From Bacillota bacterium (GTDB taxonomy: Bacteria > Bacillota > UBA4882 > UBA8346), in contig JAAYHS010000116.1 of NCBI GenBank assembly GCA_012735315.1, positions 1 through 64,000 on the forward strand: DNA of 64,000 bases, written 5' to 3'. The notes under the pieces were generated by a model, which saw only the letters and a list, made by a program, of their open reading frames with translations, did not search any database and was not told where the DNA came from. Below, in pieces: positions 20,376 through 29,043 of this stretch (position 1 is the first letter of the stretch; every line of letters begins with the position of its first letter). A program made the translations under genes and the position numbers.

Positions 20376-21281
20376 TCATTTATTCCCCAAATGAATATTC
20401 TCTAGAAAGCAGTTTATGAACTCCTTATCTTCAGTAGAAAGACTCTTATTTTTTTTATATATAAAATAAATCGCCCTGTTTAAATCCAATCCTTCTATAT
20501 CGGCAACTTTTAAAAGTTTATTATAAATTTCGTTGATAATGGACCTACGGGATAGGATCGAGATACCGATTCCACAAATGATTCCTTGCTTGATAGTTTC
20601 GGTGTTGTGCATATCGATAATATTCTTTGGCATTGCGCCGATCGAACTTAGTTTAGAAAAAACAAATTCTCTAGTTGCCGATTTTACTTGGGAAACAAGG
20701 AAAGGGTAATCAACAATATCCTGCGGGGTAATTTTCGACAGGTTAGCAAGTGGATGATTGTTGGGGAAGGCAAGCGCCATATCGTCTTGACATAAAAGAC
20801 GACAGATGTATTTTGAATTATCGGTTGTGTATTGGGATTGAGGTATTAGCGCAAAGCTGATTTGGTCCTGCTCCAACAGATCGATAATATTAGATAAAAA
20901 ATCGACAGTAAAATTAATTGCAATGTTAGGCCACTTTTTTTTGAATTCGCTTATTACGGGAGGCATCAAATAGATACCGATATAATTTGTTACTCCAAAG
21001 TAGATTGAGTTTGCAACAGGGCGATTTAGAGCGTATAAATCCTTTTTAAGCTGAATCAAATCTTGTTCAAGTTTTTTTCCAAATTGATATAGCAGCTCGC
21101 CGTTTTTATTAAGTGTTAGTTTTTTGCCGTTTCTATCGAAAAGCGGATATCCTATTTCTTTTTCTAGGGACGTTATTTGTTTGGATAATGCAGGTTGCGA
21201 ACAATAAAGCAATTCTGCGGCTTTTGACAGGTTTCCCTGGTCTACGATTGTACAAAAGCTTAAAATTTTGCCAATATTCAT
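20376..21281 (-). CDS. LysR family transcriptional regulator
   Basis: A 301-residue regulator with an N-terminal winged helix (FCTIVDQGNLSKAAELLYCSQPALSKQITSLEKEIGYPLFDR, about 10-52) and a periplasmic-binding-like effector domain (about 90-295). It is divergent from the anion permease operon and shares its control region, the classic arrangement for a LysR protein activating the neighbouring transport operon in response to its substrate. Lower GC than core genes nearby suggests an acquired block. Confidence 0.92.
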   Translation of the reverse strand: MNIGKILSFCTIVDQGNLSKAAELLYCSQPALSKQITSLEKEIGYPLFDRNGKKLTLNKNGELLYQFGKKLEQDLIQLKKDLYALNRPVANSIYFGVTNYIGIYLMPPVISEFKKKWPNIAINFTVDFLSNIIDLLEQDQISFALIPQSQYTTDNSKYICRLLCQDDMALAFPNNHPLANLSKITPQDIVDYPFLVSQVKSATREFVFSKLSSIGAMPKNIIDMHNTETIKQGIICGIGISILSRRSIINEIYNKLLKVADIEGLDLNRAIYFIYKKNKSLSTEDKEFINCFLENIHLGNK

Positions 21282-21315
21282 AGTTAATCTCTTGTCTCCG
21301 CCGAGGATTTAATTT

Positions 21316-21426
21316 ATATAACAAATAGTTATATGTGTTTCCTAAAAGGAATTGGACATTCAATATAAATGCAATGTATAATGACGATGACCGGTCAATA
21401 ATCATAACCTTATTTATATAATAAGG
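21316..21426 (+). promoter_or_regulatory. LysR-type operators and permease promoter
   Basis: Two perfect 7-bp palindromes with 5-nt spacers lie in the divergent region: ATATAAC/GTTATAT at 21316-21334 and CCTTATT/AATAAGG at 21408-21426. Between them is a -10 box TATAAT at 21377-21382 with a -35-like TGGACA at 21353-21358 (18-bp spacer). This places one dyad upstream of the promoter and one downstream of the start, as in LysR-regulated operons. Confidence 0.55.
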
Positions 21427-21453
21427 GATTATAAAAAGGAGGTCAATATATCT

Positions 21454-22944
21454 ATGCAAACCATGCAAAGTTTGTCGGAGATCACAATGGCTAAAAAAGG
21501 CCCGTCCACTTTTGAGAAGTGGATGAAAATTACCGGGGTAACAATTGCTCTCATCATATTTGCCCTCATTTACACAATGGAAACTCCCATTAAAATGACG
21601 ATGCAAGGGAAAGCCTCTCTAGCCGTTTTTTGCATGGCGTTTGTGCTTTGGGTTACCCAGGCGATTCCAACATATGCTTCGGCTTTAGTGGCAATTGTAG
21701 CGCTCGTCTTTACCGGCGCTTGGAGTCAAGATTCCGCGCTGGCTGTATTTGGACAGGACATTATCTGGTTAATGCTGTCGGCGTTCATCATTACGGCCGG
21801 TATGGAAAAATCAGGTTTTGCAAACAGATTAGCGTTATATATCGTATCAACCTTTGGCACCACTGCCAAAAAAGCGCTTATTGCCTTAGGCGTCGTTAAT
21901 CTTCTTCTGGCATTTGTTGTGCCCTCAACAACAGCGCGGGCAGCAATGATGTTACCTATTTGCCTTATGATTTTAAAAGTATATAGGGCTAACCCCGGAG
22001 TAAGCAACTTTGGTAAACAACTTATGATTCAAGAGATCCACTTTAACAATATTTCCACAAGCGGTATTCTTACGGCAACCGCTCCCCAAATATTAGCTGT
22101 CGGCTATATATTGAGCATGGCTCAGGTTGATGTTTCTTGGAGTCAATGGTTGATAGCGAGTATGCCGATCGCTATTCTTACTTTGATCACTTCTTTTGTT
22201 ATTGGTAACTTCTTATTTAAATCCGAGGTAGATACTCCTCCGGTAGAGCAAACTGAAACTGGCGAATTAAGTTTAAAAGAACAATTAAAAGCATTGGGTC
22301 CGATATCAAAAAATGAAATCAAGGCTTTGATAATTTTCTTTTTGACAATTGCATTGTGGGCAACGGATGGACACCACTTAAAGCTTTTCGGTTTTCAAGT
22401 TAGTTTGGTTATGACGGCTGTTCTTTCCGGTACCTTGTTCTTTATGCCATATATCGGTATCTTATCATGGAAAGAAGCCAAAATTCCTTGGGACTTGATG
22501 ATTTTCTCCGCTGGAGCTTATGCTGTAGGCTTAGCCTTGGATGCATCCGGCGCTGCGTCGTTCTTGCTTAATTCGATCTTTGACAGATTTAACCTTGAAA
22601 CGTTAAGTCCCTTCATGCTGTATATGATCGTAATGTTCATTGCAAGTTTTAGTCATCTCGTTTTCACCAGCAAAAACGTACGAGTGGTTATTCTGTTGCC
22701 TGCCATTATTTTACTTGCGAAATCATTAGGAATAAACCCGCTATTATTGGCTTTGCCTGCTTGCTTTACAATTTGCGATAGTATCACGCTTCCGCCGCAC
22801 TGCAAACCTAATTTGATCTTTTATAGCACCGGGTATTTTACAGTAAAAGACCAATTTATATATGGTATGTTAGTCTTGTTCGCCAAATGGCTTATTTTAG
22901 GCGCAGCTTACTTTACATGGTTTAGAATCGTTGGTATCGTATAA
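21454..22944 (+). CDS. DASS/SLC13-type anion permease
   Basis: A 496-residue membrane protein with about 12 hydrophobic helices, related to the divalent anion:Na+ symporters that carry dicarboxylates, tartrate, sulfate or similar anions. The first substrate loop reads FVVPSTTARAAMMLPI in place of the usual SNT, and the second reads SHLVFTSKNVRVVILLPAI, so specificity is not predictable. AAGGAGG lies upstream. It is first in an operon with three further genes under the divergent LysR regulator. Confidence 0.85.
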   Translation: MQTMQSLSEITMAKKGPSTFEKWMKITGVTIALIIFALIYTMETPIKMTMQGKASLAVFCMAFVLWVTQAIPTYASALVAIVALVFTGAWSQDSALAVFGQDIIWLMLSAFIITAGMEKSGFANRLALYIVSTFGTTAKKALIALGVVNLLLAFVVPSTTARAAMMLPICLMILKVYRANPGVSNFGKQLMIQEIHFNNISTSGILTATAPQILAVGYILSMAQVDVSWSQWLIASMPIAILTLITSFVIGNFLFKSEVDTPPVEQTETGELSLKEQLKALGPISKNEIKALIIFFLTIALWATDGHHLKLFGFQVSLVMTAVLSGTLFFMPYIGILSWKEAKIPWDLMIFSAGAYAVGLALDASGAASFLLNSIFDRFNLETLSPFMLYMIVMFIASFSHLVFTSKNVRVVILLPAIILLAKSLGINPLLLALPACFTICDSITLPPHCKPNLIFYSTGYFTVKDQFIYGMLVLFAKWLILGAAYFTWFRIVGIV

Positions 22945-22962
22945 CAAAAGGGGGGTAATGAT

Positions 22963-23697
22963 ATGAAAAAAATGCGTGCAATTTTAATGGCAGCCATTTT
23001 AATTATAGCACTTTCGGGGTTAACGGCTATTGCTTCGGCAACGGAATTATTCACCGTTATCACGTATGATGAAGTATTTACTCCGGCTAATGCCGTCGAT
23101 GCTGTCTTAACAGTGGAAATAGAAGCCAAGCCTGATACCGATGGGTATATCTATATAGCTAAAACCGTTAAAGATATGAAACCGGTTGGAGAAGTAACCG
23201 GTGAAAATATCGGCGGCAATAAACTTGAAGAGTATAAAATGGGTAACATCAATTGCTATCGTGTTAAAGTAAACGATCCTTATCGGACGGTAAAAGCAAA
23301 GGTTCAATTTGATTGCTTAAACTTTTATAACGCTGCGGCCAAGGCCGATCAAAACGGGAGAGCCAACATACCTGTAACTCATGTTTTTACCAACTTTTTT
23401 GTAAATCCAATTGGAACATACAATTTAAAAGTTGTGTTGCCCGAAAAGACAGAGATCGTTAAAGTTTCCACTCCATCCAAATATGCCGACTTCAAACTTA
23501 GCGATGAAAACGGCTTAAAAGCTATTGCTATTAGTAAAAGTAAGTTGGCTCCGGCAGCCGCGGCAAAACTAGACTATACGATGAACACTTCCGCTTCAAT
23601 ATTCGATAAAATATTAATTTGGACTTTTTGTTTAGCAATCGGCTTGTTTGTTTTATTTGCAAGGCTGAGAGAGAATAAGAGTAGTGATCAAAAATGA
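22963..23697 (+). CDS. Exported membrane-anchored protein, unknown
   Basis: A 244-residue protein with an N-terminal signal peptide (KKMRAILMAAILIIALSGLTAIASA), an extracytoplasmic domain of about 180 residues rich in beta-strands and lysine, and a C-terminal helix (ILIWTFCLAIGLFVLFARL) with a basic tail, i.e. a type I anchored surface domain. I recognise no family. It overlaps the next gene by four bases and follows the permease by 18 bp, so it may capture substrate for the permease or sense it. Confidence 0.75.
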   Translation: MKKMRAILMAAILIIALSGLTAIASATELFTVITYDEVFTPANAVDAVLTVEIEAKPDTDGYIYIAKTVKDMKPVGEVTGENIGGNKLEEYKMGNINCYRVKVNDPYRTVKAKVQFDCLNFYNAAAKADQNGRANIPVTHVFTNFFVNPIGTYNLKVVLPEKTEIVKVSTPSKYADFKLSDENGLKAIAISKSKLAPAAAAKLDYTMNTSASIFDKILIWTFCLAIGLFVLFARLRENKSSDQK

Positions 23698-24953
23698 AAA
23701 TATCCAAAAGTGCAAGAGCAATTATGTTAATTTCTGATGGTTTAGGGGATCGTCCGATCCCCGAATTTGGAGGAAAGACCCCACTCGAATATGCGCATAA
23801 ACCAACAATTGATGCCTTATGCGCCCAAGGGTGCGCGGGATTGGTCCACCCGTATCAGGCAGGCGCAAGATGTGGTACCGACTGGGGTCACCTCTGTCTT
23901 TTTGGATATAATCCTGAACAATATTACACCGGGAGAGGCTCGATTGAAGCGGCCAGCGCAGGTATTGTTTTGCGTGAAGGCGATGTGGCTTTTCGCGGCA
24001 ACTTTGCCACTGTTGACGAGGGGCTTACCGTGATCGATCGGAGAGCCGGAAGAATTTCAGAACCTGAGGATATATTGTTATTGTTAAGTTGCATTGATGG
24101 AATGGAGATCGATGGCTGTAAATTTATTGTCAAGCCCCTCACCGAGCATAGGCTGGCATTGGTAATGCGCGGTAGGGATTTGTATGGAGAAATAAAGGAT
24201 ACGGATCCTGGAACAGCGCAGGAGGGCGCTGTTGTTAAAAATCCGGTTATCGGATGCAGCGGCCAAGAAAGAAGAACAGCCGAACTGCTTTGGAAGTTCT
24301 TACAAGAAACCCATAAATGTTGGCAAAATCATCCAGTGAATAATGCGAGAATACAAAAAGGACTTTTACCGGCAAACTTTATTCTTACTCGCGGTAGTGG
24401 AGTAGCTATGGTTTTACCGCCTTTTCAAACCAAATTTCCCGGTGTAAAGGTTGCTTGCGTGGCAGGAGATGCAACTATCATCGGAATTTCTCAAATGTGC
24501 GGCTTTGACGGTTACACGCAACAAGATTTTACCGGCAGCTTTGAGACGAACTATCTGGGCAAGGCCGCACTTGCTCAAAAACTACTGGAAGATTACGATT
24601 TAGTTATCGTGCATGTTAAAGCCACCGATTTATGCGGACACGATAACTTGCCCGATAAAAAGGCGAGTGTTGTTGAAGAAATTGATAAGATGTTTAAATA
24701 TTGGGTTAACAATACCGATCCTAATTCCACGTACTTTGTAATGACTGCGGATCACTCTACGCCGTGTCGTTTTCGTGAACATTCGGCGGATCCGGTTCCT
24801 ACGTTTTTCTATGGCCCGGATGTCCGAACTGATAGTGTAGCATTTTATGGTGAACGCAGCTGTGCCCTAGGGATATTGAACAATTATACCGGCGCACAAC
24901 TGATGGCTACCATCATGGATTATCTTGGATTTGCTGAAAAATATGGGGCTTAG
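23694..24953 (+). CDS. ApgM-like alkaline-phosphatase superfamily protein
   Basis: The 419-residue protein matches the archaeal-type cofactor-independent phosphoglycerate mutase family: SDGLGDRP (metal Asp D15), GYNPEQYYTGRGSIEAASAGI, AFRGNFATV, KATDLCGHDNLPDKK and MTADHSTPC (metal ligands). The nucleophile loop is G61-T62-D63 rather than the usual GSD, so Thr replaces Ser. It could be a phosphoglycerate mutase or a phosphatase/hydrolase for a related substrate imported by the permease. It overlaps the preceding gene. Confidence 0.82.
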   Translation: MKISKSARAIMLISDGLGDRPIPEFGGKTPLEYAHKPTIDALCAQGCAGLVHPYQAGARCGTDWGHLCLFGYNPEQYYTGRGSIEAASAGIVLREGDVAFRGNFATVDEGLTVIDRRAGRISEPEDILLLLSCIDGMEIDGCKFIVKPLTEHRLALVMRGRDLYGEIKDTDPGTAQEGAVVKNPVIGCSGQERRTAELLWKFLQETHKCWQNHPVNNARIQKGLLPANFILTRGSGVAMVLPPFQTKFPGVKVACVAGDATIIGISQMCGFDGYTQQDFTGSFETNYLGKAALAQKLLEDYDLVIVHVKATDLCGHDNLPDKKASVVEEIDKMFKYWVNNTDPNSTYFVMTADHSTPCRFREHSADPVPTFFYGPDVRTDSVAFYGERSCALGILNNYTGAQLMATIMDYLGFAEKYGA

Positions 24954-24980
24954 CGTTTCGAACAAGGGAGGTTAACATTG

Positions 24981-26252
24981 ATGTCTTCTAACAAGATTAA
25001 GATATCCGCTTTAGGCGGGAGTGGCGAGAACGGCAGAAACTGCTTTATTATAGAAACTATTGATGGAGCCATATTGTTGGATTGCGGAGTTAAAAGGGAA
25101 AAAAAGGGGCAACAGGTTGGGTTTTATCCCAGCCTTACGGCGGAATTGGTTTCCCGTATTAAGGCTGTTTTTTTATCCCATTGTCATGAAGACCATACCG
25201 CGGCGTTACCTTTATTGTATCAGCTCGGATACAAGGGCGCGGTTTACGCATCTGCAGAAACAATTGAGGCCACGCCCGCATTTATAAAAAAATGGATGAG
25301 ATATGTACAAAAAAATAACGGTGAGTTGCCATTCACGAATGAAATGGTCGATCAAATAGAATATCACGCCTTGAAATTAGGACCAAATAACGTTGAGGGT
25401 ATCTCTTTGACGACCGGTCGTAGCGGTCACGTGTTGGGGGGTATGTGGTACGTTTTCAATTTTGGAGGGAAACGGGTACTTTATACAGGCGACATTACTC
25501 TAGACGCCGCCATTCTGGAGATGGATATACCGCCCGAATGCGATATCGCCATTATGAATTGCGCCTATGCCGGAAAACAAATCAACCAGAAACAGCAATA
25601 TGCCGCTTTACTCGCATCGATTCAAGCTGCTCTGGCGCAAGGCGGAAAAGTGTTGTTGCCTTTACCCCCGAAAGGTAGGGGTATCGATCTTTATCTCTAT
25701 CTTAAGGAATACTTACAAAATACAGTTATCTATGTGGAAAAATCCATTGTTCAAAATTGTGAAGCGCTTTTGCAGAAAAAACAATGGATCAAAAGCGGCA
25801 TTGGGAATAATCAAGGCGCTGGTAACAATGTTATTATAGTCGAAAATGATGAACAAAGGCACTCCGCGTCGAATATCCCGGAAGGCGCAGTTTATCTCGT
25901 GACGGATGGTATGTTGACCACGGCGGATGGTTTGTATTATTTCAACCGGATTAAATCAGACAGTAGCAATAAGGTGATTATAACGGGTCATGCCGCAGAG
26001 GGCACCACGGGGGCTTTAATTTTTGACAAAGAATATTGCGCAACAAATGGGATAGCCCTTACAGCGGAAAAGATTATCTTTAAAGTACATTTGGATGATT
26101 CGGATATTATGGCCCTAAATGAAAAAGTAAAAGCTAAAACCATAGTTTTGTTCCATAGCAATGAAGAAAATAATCGCAACCTGTATCACAGTATGTCATC
26201 AGTTGGCGTAAACGCAATGACCTTGGCATATCCGAATTTTATTACGGTATAA
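24981..26252 (+). CDS. Metallo-beta-lactamase / beta-CASP-like hydrolase
   Basis: The 423-residue protein has the metal motif HCHEDH (about 65-70), SGHVLGG (later His), YTGDIT (bridging Asp) and, after an inserted domain of about 170 residues, ITGHAAEGTTG and FHSNEEN, the layout of beta-CASP RNA-processing enzymes. As last gene of the transporter operon it may instead have a small-molecule substrate. The ATG at 24981 follows GGGAGG; a TTG at 24978 is also possible. Confidence 0.78.
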   Translation: MSSNKIKISALGGSGENGRNCFIIETIDGAILLDCGVKREKKGQQVGFYPSLTAELVSRIKAVFLSHCHEDHTAALPLLYQLGYKGAVYASAETIEATPAFIKKWMRYVQKNNGELPFTNEMVDQIEYHALKLGPNNVEGISLTTGRSGHVLGGMWYVFNFGGKRVLYTGDITLDAAILEMDIPPECDIAIMNCAYAGKQINQKQQYAALLASIQAALAQGGKVLLPLPPKGRGIDLYLYLKEYLQNTVIYVEKSIVQNCEALLQKKQWIKSGIGNNQGAGNNVIIVENDEQRHSASNIPEGAVYLVTDGMLTTADGLYYFNRIKSDSSNKVIITGHAAEGTTGALIFDKEYCATNGIALTAEKIIFKVHLDDSDIMALNEKVKAKTIVLFHSNEENNRNLYHSMSSVGVNAMTLAYPNFITV

Positions 26253-26388
26253 TAAATCGGTAACTTAGGTATCTATTCTTCTAAAAGATAAGCTATTTTG
26301 ATTTTCGAATCTGCGCTTTTATGTTTTATATTTATTAAATTTTTTAATCTTAGGCACCGTTTTTTAACCGACTTACATTAAGACAGGG

Positions 26389-26414
26389 GCTGTCCCAAAA
26401 GATTCCGGGGCAGC
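26389..26414 (+). terminator. Possible terminator of the DASS operon
   Basis: GCTGTCCC (26389-26396) pairs with GGGGCAGC (26407-26414) with one wobble. The stem is followed by CTTTT farther on rather than a tight T-tract. The GGGGCTGTCCCAAAA wording also resembles sequence found near insertion-sequence ends, so a mobile remnant is an alternative. Confidence 0.4.
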
Positions 26415-26477
26415 TCTAAACTTTTGATAATGGCAATTGTTATTTTATACTATATGATTAATAATTCTTCTAATGAT

Positions 26478-26516
26478 TAAAAATGGGGTGACTAAATTGC
26501 TTTGAAGTCACCCCTA
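26478..26516 (-). terminator. Terminator of the 26525 gene
   Basis: Perfect 8-bp stem GGGGTGAC (26485-26492) / GTCACCCC (26507-26514). Read on the minus strand it is followed by ATTTTTAA, so it ends the minus-strand gene next to it. Confidence 0.7.
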
Positions 26517-26524
26517 ATACAGTT

Positions 26525-26899
26525 TTACGGATCGCAGATTTGACAGATGGTGCTGAAGGGCTTGCTGGGATGGACAATGGTTAATCCTTGGGCGCATGGT
26601 ACGCGCCGGTTCTGAACTTTGAGCACGACCACTTGCAAGATTGACAAAACGGCTAAAACTCTGGCAAACGCGGTGTTGAGGTTGCCGCTTTGTAAAAGCC
26701 GCAGCGCTTGCCCCAATCGATTCAGAATATCACGTTTCGCTTTTTTAGCGATCGGGAGTTCCCGGACACTTCCTTTTAATAATCGGACCTGGTTAATAAT
26801 TTTGTCGAGAGTTCTGCGAGATGCGGGCCGGGATAAAAGATCGGCCAGTTTTTGGGAGATCTTTTCGATCCTTCTTAAAATGGTACAAGTATTCGCCAT
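26525..26899 (-). CDS. Uncharacterised helical protein
   Basis: A 124-residue basic protein, largely alpha-helical by its spaced Leu/Ile pattern (residues 1-95), ending in a Cys-containing tail (CAQG, CQICDP) that could bind metal. There is a GGAGG ribosome site and its own terminator, which supports expression. No family recognised. Confidence 0.65.
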   Translation of the reverse strand: MANTCTILRRIEKISQKLADLLSRPASRRTLDKIINQVRLLKGSVRELPIAKKAKRDILNRLGQALRLLQSGNLNTAFARVLAVLSILQVVVLKVQNRRVPCAQGLTIVHPSKPFSTICQICDP

Positions 26900-27145
26900 T
26901 TCACTCCACCTCCCATTCCATCATATGAAATGAAGGTCGTTAAAAACTATATCTTAGCCGGATTAGGGCTGTATTACTAAAAATTTCTGTTTTTGTACTA
27001 TGTCAAAGCTCATTACAATTTTAGTTGTTGCAAGGTATTAATAAGGTATTAATTAAGGAGGAAATATCCGGAAGCAATCGAATATGATCGATATCCTCTT
27101 ATAGATTTTTGAAGAATAATTTCGGTGAAGGATAGGGTAGGGAAA

Positions 27146-27961
27146 ATGACCTGTTTTAACATATTCTCGGTCATATTGGCATTGATGGCCGGAGTCGCCG
27201 CCGGCCAGGGGATTTACCATCCCGAAGTTTATTCAGCCGTAGAGAGCGATTATTTGAAGTTGGTAAGCAATCAAGATTTCACGGTATTGGTCATTTTCGT
27301 TCCGTTGTTGTTGACTTCCACTTGGCTGGCGGCTCAACGACAATACCGCGGGACATTAGTCTGGCTGGGTGCAGTGGGTTTTTTGAGCTATGTTTACACG
27401 GGTTATGCTTTGGCCGGTGTTTCCGAAAGACTGTTTCTTTTGCATTCCGCAATCGCTTCGTTATCATATTTTTTATTATTAATCCGACTGGCTGTTATTG
27501 ATCACGAAGAGATCCGCCTTCGTTTTACCCCGGTCGCTTCCTACGCTTTCACGGCCTCCTTTTTGCTGGTCGCCGCTTTTTTGATCGTGGCGTTATGGTT
27601 GCCGAAGTTGGCGCCTTCGTTTTCCAATAAAACAATGTTGGAGATGGCCTTATTAAAAACGAAGGCTGTTTTCGCGATCCGGGTTTTGGACATCGTATTT
27701 TTAGGTCCCCTTTGTTGTTTAACCGGGATTTGGTTGTTCGGCCGCAAAGCGGCGGGCTATATCTTAACCACAATGCTGCTGATCATCGCAGCCGCGAAAT
27801 TTGGAACGATGCTTAACGATTGGCATTCTCTTCACATCTATCCCAATTCGCTATTTGCCGGTTTGACTTTGGTCTCTCTGGTATCAACCGTCCGTTTTTT
27901 GAAGAAATTGAGAGAAGAAAGGTTAACCAGCTATCATGACCGCATTTCTAAAAGTTGTTGA
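27146..27961 (+). CDS. Polytopic membrane protein, unknown
   Basis: A protein of about 271 residues with roughly seven to eight hydrophobic helices and short loops. No cofactor ligands pattern or transporter signature is evident. ATG 27146 has AGGGTAGGG just upstream; a GTG at 27125 would add seven residues. It stands alone with the next gene about 100 bp on. Function not assignable from sequence. Confidence 0.65.
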   Translation: MTCFNIFSVILALMAGVAAGQGIYHPEVYSAVESDYLKLVSNQDFTVLVIFVPLLLTSTWLAAQRQYRGTLVWLGAVGFLSYVYTGYALAGVSERLFLLHSAIASLSYFLLLIRLAVIDHEEIRLRFTPVASYAFTASFLLVAAFLIVALWLPKLAPSFSNKTMLEMALLKTKAVFAIRVLDIVFLGPLCCLTGIWLFGRKAAGYILTTMLLIIAAAKFGTMLNDWHSLHIYPNSLFAGLTLVSLVSTVRFLKKLREERLTSYHDRISKSC

Positions 27962-28066
27962 TCGGTTTCCATTTTTTAAGATTTTAAATAATTACGGCTT
28001 AAGCGACGGTACTCTTGCCGGGCGGGCAGGCAACAAGTTCTTAATCTCACGCGAGGGAGGTCCTTT

Positions 28067-28633
28067 ATGTATTTGTTGTCGTTATTTTTGACCGCGTTTT
28101 TGATAATTTCGATCATCAGTACCGCTTGGCCGGTTAAACTTTATCACTACCTGATTTTAAAACAATTAGCCTCCAAATTAAACACCGTACCTCAGAAAAA
28201 GGGCTTGTTGTTTTCGAGTTCATATGCGGAAATAGTCGTTAACTATCGCGGAAAGGATTTTCAAATCAGATTTATTGAGAACGGGGTCGGTTCATTGAAA
28301 CCCGTCTCCGGATTGGAAATCAGGCTTTGGGAATCTACCGGATTGGTAATGGAGTTTTACCGGGCTAAGCGGGTTAATCGGACTTGGGGAGACTTCAAGC
28401 GGTTTATTACCGGCGACAACCGAATTGACTCGGAATGGTTTATCATAACCACCGATCTCCCTCAAGCGGAGCAACTCTGGTCGACCAGTCAAATAGTTCG
28501 GATTTTAACTGCGCCCAAATTGGAGCAAATTTTGATCAACCGCCAGGAAATAATCATCCAGCTGAAAGGCTACCCTTCCGATGAAGCCGTTCTGAAGCTT
28601 ATCGATCAATTGGTATCCTGTTTTGAACAATAA
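28067..28633 (+). CDS. Uncharacterised membrane-anchored protein
   Basis: A 188-residue protein with one N-terminal membrane helix (LLSLFLTAFLIISIISTAW) followed by a soluble alpha/beta domain of about 160 residues. A strong GCGAGGGAGG site precedes it. It contains no motif I recognise, and it lies directly before the valS T-box. Confidence 0.65.
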   Translation: MYLLSLFLTAFLIISIISTAWPVKLYHYLILKQLASKLNTVPQKKGLLFSSSYAEIVVNYRGKDFQIRFIENGVGSLKPVSGLEIRLWESTGLVMEFYRAKRVNRTWGDFKRFITGDNRIDSEWFIITTDLPQAEQLWSTSQIVRILTAPKLEQILINRQEIIIQLKGYPSDEAVLKLIDQLVSCFEQ

Positions 28634-28642
28634 ATTCTTCTC

Positions 28643-28671
28643 TTGACACGCTTCCCGAATGATTGTATATT
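28643..28671 (+). promoter_or_regulatory. valS promoter
   Basis: TTGACA at 28643-28648 and TATATT at 28666-28671 are separated by 17 bp, a near-consensus vegetative promoter just ahead of the T-box leader. Confidence 0.75.
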
Positions 28672-28689
28672 AAGTTAGAAGATATTATT

Positions 28690-28918
28690 TAATAATGACA
28701 ATGACCGAAAGGAGTAAGCTTTTCGATGGTGGAAGAGAGGGGCCGGGCGGTGCGAGGCCCTACCTGAAAAAGCCGAAGGTCGTTCGGGAGTCGCCGGGGT
28801 GAACTTGAGTAGCTCCGGCCGGGTAAGCCCGTTATCGCGTTGGAGCGCCCTGGTGGGTAATTAGGTGGTACCGCGGAAGTAAGACTTTCGTCCTTTTGAC
28901 GATGGTCTTTTTTTTTAA
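28690..28918 (+). ncRNA. T-box leader (Val)
   Basis: A tRNA-sensing attenuator. The invariant T-box core GGTGGTACCGCGG is at about 28864-28876, followed by the terminator hairpin AAGAC..GTCTT with a long T-run ending at about 28917. Upstream are the AGTA element, a GGTG terminal loop and the CCCGTTATC stem III region. GTC at 28779-28781 sits where the specifier codon is expected, which would read tRNA-Val and agrees with the downstream gene. Uncharged tRNA-Val should switch on valS. Confidence 0.9.
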
Positions 28919-29043
28919 TCAAAGGCAAGAGACGCGAGTGAGACTGATAGAATTGTAGGACATACGGAAATCAATCGGCAGTCGGGCTATGATTTTTACT
29001 CATATCTTGTCCCTCGCGCCTTATTATTAAGGAGGTTATCGGA

